From: an uncultured Saprospiraceae bacterium | GTDB lineage: Bacteria > Bacteroidota > Bacteroidia > Chitinophagales > Saprospiraceae | Length of the DNA: 62,151 bases | Assembly (NCBI GenBank): GCA_938022165.1 | Contig: CALIEI010000054.1 | Coordinates: 1-62,151, forward strand | Reading direction: 5' to 3' | Notes under the pieces: model-generated | Told to the model about the DNA's origin: nothing | What the model saw: the letters and a program-made list of their open reading frames with translations, nothing else | Database searches by the model: none | Part shown: positions 57,135-62,151 of the stretch, in pieces | Layout: the number at the start of each line of letters is the position of its first letter | Position numbering within the stretch: the stretch's first letter is position 1 | Translations under genes and position numbers: made by a program

Positions 57135-57866
57135 GAAAAATCAAAAATCAAAAATCAAAAGTCAAAAGTCAAAAATTTTTCATTACTCTTTTTATTCCTG
57201 ATATTCTTTTTATCTAGCTGTGAAAATCAAAAGGAAAATATTCAAACTGAAACTGAAAATATAGTCTACAAGTATAATTATAGTCTGACAGGCGATGTTT
57301 CTGGCCTAGGTATTGCCCATAACGATGGGCTAGATTGTGTTTATGATAAATTAATAAATAATCATATTTGCTTAAATAGCTTCGAATTCAATAGTTTGTC
57401 ATTAAATTATTCAAAAGAATGTCTTGACTTCAGAAATACAGATAGTGATTTTAATCTGGAATTTAATCGTAATTACCATAATATTCAATCACAGCTTGAT
57501 AGAATAGTGGAATTACGAACTGTGATAGATAATGAAAATAGTGACTCATTTGTTATTGAAAGTATAGATATAGCCATAGCATCCTTAATCTATTGGCATA
57601 ATAATGTATTCAAATGGCATGACCTTCCTTATTGTAGTGAAAGTGGTAGTTATCAAAATCAAGTAGTTGATCCTCGAAACGGTTTTGACGCAGAGGGAGT
57701 GGAGTGGCTAGGGGAAACTATTTGGAACATGGCTGAGGCTGATTTTTGGTCGGGTTTAGTTGGGGGAATCGGATCCTTTGGTAATCCAGGTGTGATTGTT
57801 GGTGGGGCACTATGGGGGTCTGCAGGTGCTGGTATCAGAACTTTATGGGAAAGACCTTGTCCATAA
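57135..57866 (+). CDS. Lipoprotein with Gly-rich C-terminus; start codon obscured
   Basis: The frame that ends at 57866 stays open back to 57135, just after an in-frame TAA, and encodes a lipoprotein signal (NFSLLFLFLIFFLSSC) followed by ENQKENIQTETEN. No ATG, GTG or TTG precedes this signal in frame; the first TTG (57396) would remove it. A heptamer repeat lies exactly where the start codon should be. The mature part is helical with Cys residues, and the last 35 residues (SGLVGGIGSFGNPG, GGALWGSAGAGI) are Gly-rich and hydrophobic like a glycine zipper. Family unknown. Expression may be phase-variable, or this is a gene with a damaged 5' end. Confidence 0.5.
   Translation, partial: EKSKIKNQKSKVKNFSLLFLFLIFFLSSCENQKENIQTETENIVYKYNYSLTGDVSGLGIAHNDGLDCVYDKLINNHICLNSFEFNSLSLNYSKECLDFRNTDSDFNLEFNRNYHNIQSQLDRIVELRTVIDNENSDSFVIESIDIAIASLIYWHNNVFKWHDLPYCSESGSYQNQVVDPRNGFDAEGVEWLGETIWNMAEADFWSGLVGGIGSFGNPGVIVGGALWGSAGAGIRTLWERPCP
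57141..57175 (+). repeat. Heptamer tandem repeat (5 units) at a gene start
   Basis: Five units TCAAAAA, TCAAAAA, TCAAAAG, TCAAAAG, TCAAAAA run from 57141 to 57175, inside the signal-peptide frame of the lipoprotein. One unit gained or lost shifts the frame. Confidence 0.8.
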
Positions 57867-57883
57867 CTTATAATTGTATTGAT

Positions 57884-58075
57884 ATGATAAAATTTCTAAA
57901 ATTTTTAAGGTTTCTATTTATGTTTGTTGGAGGAGGTGTAATCATAAATTATTACCTATTTGGGAAGAAAAATATCGGGGAAGTAATCTTTATTGCAGTC
58001 TTTGTTTCAGTTCTATTTTTATTGTACAACAAAGAAGTAATTTTTGAAGATAGAACTAAGGATAGATTGAATTAG
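57884..58075 (+). CDS. Small two-helix membrane protein
   Basis: 63 residues from the ATG at 57884, 17 bp after the lipoprotein stop; a longer frame upstream only overlaps the lipoprotein. Two hydrophobic helices (LRFLFMFVGGGVIINYYLF and IGEVIFIAVFVSVLFLLY) joined by a KKN turn, with a charged C-terminal tail. No family recognised. Size and position next to a Gly-rich secreted protein resemble an immunity or anchor partner, but this is speculation. Confidence 0.55.
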   Translation: MIKFLKFLRFLFMFVGGGVIINYYLFGKKNIGEVIFIAVFVSVLFLLYNKEVIFEDRTKDRLN

Positions 58076-58094
58076 TTTAGAAAATAAACTTAAA

Positions 58095-58139
58095 ATAAAA
58101 CGGAAGTTACTAAATTATTAAGGTGGCTTCCGTGTTTTA
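58095..58139. terminator. Bidirectional terminator between convergent genes
   Basis: AAAACGGAAG and CTTCCGTGTTTT arms with an inner partial stem (TTACT / AGGTGG), flanked by A- and T-rich runs, between the two-helix gene (plus) and the LolA gene (minus). Confidence 0.75.
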
Positions 58140-58244
58140 TTTTCCTTTAGCTTATCTTTTGATTAAGCACTTTCCTATAATAACCTAGCTGTTATCGAAT
58201 AGATCCTGTAAGAAAAATTTTATTCAGATAATCTCCAAATTCTA

Positions 58245-58940
58245 CTAAAAATCTCTCATATCCTCGACATAGATATCTGGAAAAGCAGAAGCGTCGAACT
58301 CAAACTTGCTACTTGGAATGTCAATATTGGATGCTAGTTTGTCATTGATGAAAGTATATCGAGATCCATCTTTTGAAAATGCCTTGACGCTAACCATATC
58401 AATATTTTTGGTATCAACAGTAAGGCGCAGTTTAGAAAATTCACTATTATCAGAATCAATCGGCTTACATTCAACTAGGGCAACCGTGCGTCCATTTTGC
58501 TTTATCTCATCGCTGATAGCAAAAATAAATGCATCACTTTCATACAGCTTAAGTAGATTTTCTGGACTCATAAAGTTATCCTCTTCAGCGAGTGCCTCTG
58601 CACTATGTATTTGAACCTCGTTGTTGTTCTTGAGATGAATCCAAACTTTCTCTCCGTTGGAGATTACAGATTGCTGCTCAAAGTCCATGTAGAATTTTTT
58701 ATCATCTTGAAAGATTTGCCCTTTCTGTATAATCTTATCTTCTTCTGGAATCTCTATTTCTAATGAAAAATCCATTTTGAGATTATCAAACCCTTCATAC
58801 TTGTCTTTTAGCTTATTGAGAAGACGGGTAGCAGCAGGGTCGCTATCTTCAGTACTACTGTAATCATTGGTTTGCGCAGTGGACACATTAAGTGCTAAGG
58901 CACAAAGCAGTACAAGGATGATATGATTAAGATTCTTCAT
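58245..58940 (-). CDS. LolA-family outer-membrane lipoprotein carrier
   Basis: 231 residues from the ATG at 58940, which opens a signal peptide MKNLNHIILVLLCALALNVS ending TAQ; a longer in-frame start at 58988 would put 16 residues ahead of it. LolA features: LLNKLKDKYEGFDNLKMDFS, GQIFQDDKKFYMDF, VISNGEKVWIHLKNNNEVQI, and a later PSSKFEFDAS. LolA carries lipoproteins across the periplasm to the outer membrane, fitting the many lipoproteins here. Sequence identity to the proteobacterial form is low but the fold pattern is clear. Confidence 0.8.
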   Translation of the reverse strand: MKNLNHIILVLLCALALNVSTAQTNDYSSTEDSDPAATRLLNKLKDKYEGFDNLKMDFSLEIEIPEEDKIIQKGQIFQDDKKFYMDFEQQSVISNGEKVWIHLKNNNEVQIHSAEALAEEDNFMSPENLLKLYESDAFIFAISDEIKQNGRTVALVECKPIDSDNSEFSKLRLTVDTKNIDMVSVKAFSKDGSRYTFINDKLASNIDIPSSKFEFDASAFPDIYVEDMRDF

Positions 58941-59012
58941 GTTATCTACAATTAGTATTATAACCCAAAAACGAGTCAAAAAAGGCACTATAGGTTAAGC
59001 AAAAGTTAAAGC

Positions 59013-60293
59013 CTATGTCTTACGCTTTTTCTTCTTTGCAGCTGGGAAAAGAACATTGTTTAAGATCAGTCTATAGCCTGGAGAATTGGGGTGCAAGCTA
59101 AGGTCTGTCTCGGGATCATTGACAAAGTGTCGATAATCTTCTGGATCATGCCCTCCATAGAAAGTCCAAAATCCTTGGCCTACCGTACTATGTAAATAGC
59201 GTGCTTCATTGGCTGGTTTATTTTCACCCATGATCAGTACGCTTGACTTGATTTGCTCTTTGAGATAAGCTGTAGTCTGTCCCATAAAACCTTTGACGGT
59301 ACGAGTATGGCACTGGGTAAGCATGGATGGAACTGGGTCCCACTTTGCGGAAAAATCAAATAGGGTAAAGTAATCTGTGTTAGGCGAAACTCGACGAGTC
59401 TGACTGTCATCAATAGAGCTGTATTCATATACCAGCGGATCAGTCACCAACTTAAAATCCTTGAAGGCAAAGGTCTTACTAAAATCTAATTTTGATTGTG
59501 CACTTGGATCTTGCCCATCACCATCATACATGTGATCACATATATCCAAACCTTCTGAAGCCAATGCTATGTCATACGTATCTGTAGCAGAACACATGGC
59601 AAACATGAATCCACCTCCGACTACGTACTCTTGTATCTTTTTAACCACCGCCAACTTTAATTGTGATACTTTTTGATATCCAAGCTCTGAGGCTAAGCCC
59701 TCCATACGTTTGACTGTTTCTTTATACCAGCTGGTATTGTGGTAGTTTTTATAAAATTTACCATACTGTCCAGTGAAGTCTTCGTGATGGAGGTGTAGCC
59801 AATCGTATTCTGTTAGCTTATCATCAAGTACCTCTCTATCGTATACGACGTCGTAGGGAATCTCTGCATAGGTCAATACCATAGTCACTGCATCATCCCA
59901 AGGTTGTACCTTTTCGCCTCTAGCATTCACATCAGGAGTATATACCGCAATCTTTGGGGCTACCTCTAGTTTGATTACATCTTGGTTTACTTCAGGATTG
60001 GAAATATCTAATTGGATTTTGGCAAACTGAGCATCAGGAATAATATTGAAACTCACTCCTCTAGTAAGGCATTCTTTTTCAAAAATTTTATTGTGTTTGA
60101 AAGCAAAAGTACCGCCGTCATAGTTGAGCAGCCAAAAAGCTTCAGCGCCTGCATTGAGCACCCAATAGGTGATCCCATACGCTTTGAGGTGGTCTCTCTG
60201 TTCTTCTCCCATAGGCAACATGATATAGGAAGCTTGTAGAGAACTCAGTCCAACAAAAAATAGCGAACAAATAGATAAAATAATTCTGTGCAT
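59013..60293 (-). CDS. Exported conserved Bacteroidota protein (often mislabelled asparagine synthetase B)
   Basis: 426 residues with a signal peptide (MHRIILSICSLFFVGLSSLQ ending AS) and a basic tail KKKKRKT. Conserved blocks: MLPMGEEQRDHLKAYGITYW, LLNYDGGTFAF, a central segment WLHLHHEDFTGQYGKFY, VGGGFMFAMCSATDTYDIAL, and GEARY-type NEARYLHSTVGQGFWTFYGG. The central part suggests a class I glutamine amidotransferase-like fold with Cys in FAMCSAT. Databases label relatives 'asparagine synthetase B', but neither the Gln amidotransferase Cys1 domain nor the ATP-binding synthase domain of AsnB is present. The real role is unknown. Confidence 0.75.
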   Translation of the reverse strand: MHRIILSICSLFFVGLSSLQASYIMLPMGEEQRDHLKAYGITYWVLNAGAEAFWLLNYDGGTFAFKHNKIFEKECLTRGVSFNIIPDAQFAKIQLDISNPEVNQDVIKLEVAPKIAVYTPDVNARGEKVQPWDDAVTMVLTYAEIPYDVVYDREVLDDKLTEYDWLHLHHEDFTGQYGKFYKNYHNTSWYKETVKRMEGLASELGYQKVSQLKLAVVKKIQEYVVGGGFMFAMCSATDTYDIALASEGLDICDHMYDGDGQDPSAQSKLDFSKTFAFKDFKLVTDPLVYEYSSIDDSQTRRVSPNTDYFTLFDFSAKWDPVPSMLTQCHTRTVKGFMGQTTAYLKEQIKSSVLIMGENKPANEARYLHSTVGQGFWTFYGGHDPEDYRHFVNDPETDLSLHPNSPGYRLILNNVLFPAAKKKKRKT

Positions 60294-60568
60294 AGATAAT
60301 TTTTTTCAAATCGACCTTATATTTAAGGCCTACATTCAACAAATTAGAACGTGATTTGTGCCCTAAAGATTACCAATTTTTAGCTTTTAACCCCTTATTA
60401 ACTAAGAGGGAGCTCTAAAATGTGTAAAAAACATAAAATAAATTATTTTTAAGTATCTCAAAGGACCAATAATTAGGTTTTATTTACCTTCATGTAAGGA
60501 AAGGCCCGGCAAAATACTTCGTTTCAAGGCCTGGATTTTCAAATTGTTTATCATTAAAAGCAAATATT

Positions 60569-61435
60569 ATGCGCTGGCAAGGAAGAGAAAAAAGTAAAAA
60601 TATTGAAGATCGCCGTGGAATGAGCGGTGGTACACGAGCTGCAGGAGGTTTGGGTATAGGGGCTGTTATCCTTGTTTTATTAGCCTCAGTATTTTTTGAC
60701 ATCGATATCTCTGGTTTGTTTCAAGGTGGAGCGGGTCAACAACAATATCAGCAGCCAACGGGTCAACGATCTCAAGTAGGTGGAGAAGGTGATGAGCTTG
60801 CAGAATTTGTAGCCGTCACACTAAAAGACACTGAAGATGTGTGGAAGAAGATCTTTCGTGAAGATTTAGGTAGAAACTATCGAGAACCTAATTTGGTACT
60901 ATTTGAAGGGGCAGTTCAATCAGCATGTGGGCATACTTCATCTGCAGCGGGTCCTTTTTATTGTCCTGGTGATGAAAAGATGTACATCGATTTAGTTTTT
61001 TATCGAGAGCTAAAAACTAAATTTAATGCGCCAGGAGATTTTGCTATGGCTTATGTGGTAGCCCATGAAGTAGCGCATCATATCCAAAAACAATTAGGCA
61101 TAACCGATCAAGTCCATCGAAAGCGTGGACGTATCAGTAAGGCAGAGTATAATGATCTGTCTGTACGCTTAGAATTGCAAGCGGACTTTCTCGCAGGTGT
61201 GTGGACGCATCATGCAGAGAAGATGAACAGTATCCTAGAAGAAGGAGATATTGAAGAAGCCTTGACTGCAGCGAATGCCATCGGTGATGATACTATACAA
61301 AAGCGTTCTCAGGGTTATGTAGTTCCTGATTCTTTTACGCATGGTACTTCAGAGCAAAGAGTGCGCTGGTTCATGAAGGGTTTACAAACTGGAGATATTG
61401 CCCAGGGAGATACTTTTGCGGCAAGAAATTTATAG
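60569..61435 (+). CDS. YpfJ-family neutral zinc metallopeptidase
   Basis: 288 residues. Starts MRWQGREKSKNIEDRRGMSG, the family's typical beginning, then a membrane helix (GGLGIGAVILVLLASVFF) and a Gln-rich linker. The catalytic zinc site is H166-E-V-A-H170 (AYVVAHEVAHHIQ), with downstream RLELQADFLAGVW giving the third ligand Glu/Asp region. Other landmarks: SACGHTSSAAGPFYCPGDEK and VPDSFTHGTSEQRVRWF. The domain faces the periplasm. Substrate unknown. Confidence 0.93.
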   Translation: MRWQGREKSKNIEDRRGMSGGTRAAGGLGIGAVILVLLASVFFDIDISGLFQGGAGQQQYQQPTGQRSQVGGEGDELAEFVAVTLKDTEDVWKKIFREDLGRNYREPNLVLFEGAVQSACGHTSSAAGPFYCPGDEKMYIDLVFYRELKTKFNAPGDFAMAYVVAHEVAHHIQKQLGITDQVHRKRGRISKAEYNDLSVRLELQADFLAGVWTHHAEKMNSILEEGDIEEALTAANAIGDDTIQKRSQGYVVPDSFTHGTSEQRVRWFMKGLQTGDIAQGDTFAARNL

Positions 61436-61542
61436 TCTCAACGATTATTTTTTGCTTATTTGTAGTTGTCATAGCAACATTATTTATTTTTTGTTTTATC
61501 TTTGAGTGATCAAATGACCCCAAAGCATTAATACAGTTATAA

Positions 61543-61884
61543 ATGTTGCACACGGCTATCGCTGAATATTTGCACCCATTGCAAGTCAGCGTTAAAAAAA
61601 TGTTTGGTAATCATGCCATTTACATTGACGATAAGATATACCTCGCTATACGAGAAAATTCGGATAATCCAATTGATAATGGTATTTGGATATGCACCTC
61701 TCGCAAGCACCACGAGAGTCTCAAAATAGATTTTCCCTCTTTAACAAAGTTAAGTGCTATCAATTTTAGCAAATGGCTTCTCCTTCCTAAGACTGCTGAA
61801 GATTTCGAGCAATCTGCTAAACAAATTTGTGAAATGATTAAGGTAGGTGATGAACGTATAGGAGTGGAGGTGAAGAGGAAGTAG
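61543..61884 (+). CDS. Small TfoX/Sxy-N-like protein
   Basis: 113 residues, cytoplasmic. Sequence VSVKKMFGNHAIYIDDKIYL resembles the KMFGG-x-G-x-Y-x-D-G core of TfoX N-terminal-like domains, and the C-terminal half (SKWLLLPKTAEDFEQSAKQI) is predicted helical. In gammaproteobacteria the domain belongs to a competence regulator; small single-domain relatives elsewhere have unknown roles, so no competence function is implied. An alternative is a distant MmcQ/YjbR-like fold. Confidence 0.5.
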   Translation: MLHTAIAEYLHPLQVSVKKMFGNHAIYIDDKIYLAIRENSDNPIDNGIWICTSRKHHESLKIDFPSLTKLSAINFSKWLLLPKTAEDFEQSAKQICEMIKVGDERIGVEVKRK

Positions 61885-61992
61885 GATGGAAGTAGTGTTG
61901 ATGATTTCATCATTGGTGTGATGCGCTTATCTAACTTTTTGTCTGAACTAACCTGTGCGACTCCTTAAGAGGCGTAGATTTTTAGGATTAAA

Positions 61993-62120
61993 AGATGAGT
62001 CCGCTCCGAGAACTCACGAAAGCACAAAATGACTCTTTTGGCGATATTTTCCATTTTCTCAATCCACTGATGCTCAGGCATCACTGAATTTCGAAAATAA
62101 AAAATCTCATCCAAAATAGC
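61993..62120 (-). repeat. Dispersed repeat, copy B (inverted partner at 37730-37878)
   Basis: Reverse-complement of this segment reads GCTATTTTGGATGAGATTTT onward, then GTGATGC-CTGA-GCATCA, ATTGAGAAAATGG, GAAAATATCGCCAAAAGAG and CGGAGCGGACTCAT. Blocks and order match copy A; the 30-nt loop of copy A is replaced by 4 nt. It may continue past 62120 to the window edge. Confidence 0.85.
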
Positions 62121-62151
62121 CTATTTTTTGCAATCCGCTAGTTTCCGGAGT

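Noticed and set aside
57141-57175. A CRISPR array was considered because of regular short repeats
   Set aside because: Units are only 7 bp, contiguous and without spacers; no cas gene is present.
58941-58988. Extended start of the LolA-like gene at 58988
   Set aside because: It would place 16 residues before a clear signal peptide that begins at the ATG at 58940.
1-62151. tRNA, rRNA, 6S, tmRNA or SRP RNA genes
   Set aside because: No cloverleaf with a T-arm such as GGTTCGAATCC, nor conserved rRNA blocks, were seen on either strand by eye; a covariance scan was not possible.

Overview
The window is 62 kb of AT-rich bacterial chromosome from a member of the Bacteroidota. The evidence is a full set of type IX secretion (T9SS) hallmarks (two type B 'gliding' C-terminal sorting domains, one type A sorting domain, two PorP/SprF proteins and a PorE-like OmpA protein), many Bacteroidota-restricted families (DUF4846, DUF2795, DUF547, DUF2157/GDYXXLXY, bTHX), lipoprotein signals of the SSC type, and at least one promoter with a TTTG / TAnnTTTR layout. 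The very long Ig-like, lamin-tail and P-domain secreted proteins fit the Saprospiria or a neighbouring class, but that placement is an inference. No rRNA, tRNA, transposase, phage gene or CRISPR array was found.

Layout. 0-16 kb: mostly minus-strand housekeeping and exported proteins (partial DUF4249-like end, methyltransferase, DUF4846 lipoprotein, AI-2E transporter, DsbA-like oxidoreductase, DUF547, cytidylate kinase, an unrecognised helical-repeat protein, DUF2795, transglutaminase-like protein, QueA, leucine-rich lipoprotein), then a MacB-like permease on plus. 16.5-31.5 kb: a T9SS surface-adhesin locus, made of a 2482-aa type B adhesin, PorP/SprF and a PorE-like OmpA protein, then a terminator, then a second PorP/SprF and a 942-aa type B adhesin. 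32-37.7 kb: a YdeP/FdhF-type molybdopterin oxidoreductase with a small partner, a DUF2157-GDYXXLXY pair, the 38-aa ribosomal protein bTHX and the sulfurtransferase FdhD. 38-42.3 kb: a coiled-coil protein with duplicated helix-hairpin-helix modules, an OmpA-family protein and a GH3-family enzyme. 42.3-43.4 kb: a gene-free island of palindromes. 43.4-53.8 kb: a 2.7k-residue type A secreted protein, then a beta-barrel plus di-haem peroxidase operon. 53.9-62 kb: an M50-like protease fused to TPRs, a TlpA-like thioredoxin, a DUF6624 protein, a lipoprotein whose start is obscured by a heptamer repeat tract next to a two-helix membrane protein, LolA, a mislabelled 'asparagine synthetase B' family protein, a YpfJ-type metallopeptidase and a TfoX-like protein.

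How they work together. The adhesins are exported by T9SS, and each SprF/PorP is expected to serve the type B adhesin next to it. The PorE-like protein would tie the translocon to peptidoglycan. FdhD would activate the YdeP-type enzyme encoded about 2 kb away. LolA, DsbA/TlpA-type oxidoreductases and the many lipoproteins support the same cell envelope. The least explained parts are non-coding: two dispersed repeat families (one an inverted pair 24 kb apart), the palindrome island and the heptamer tract.
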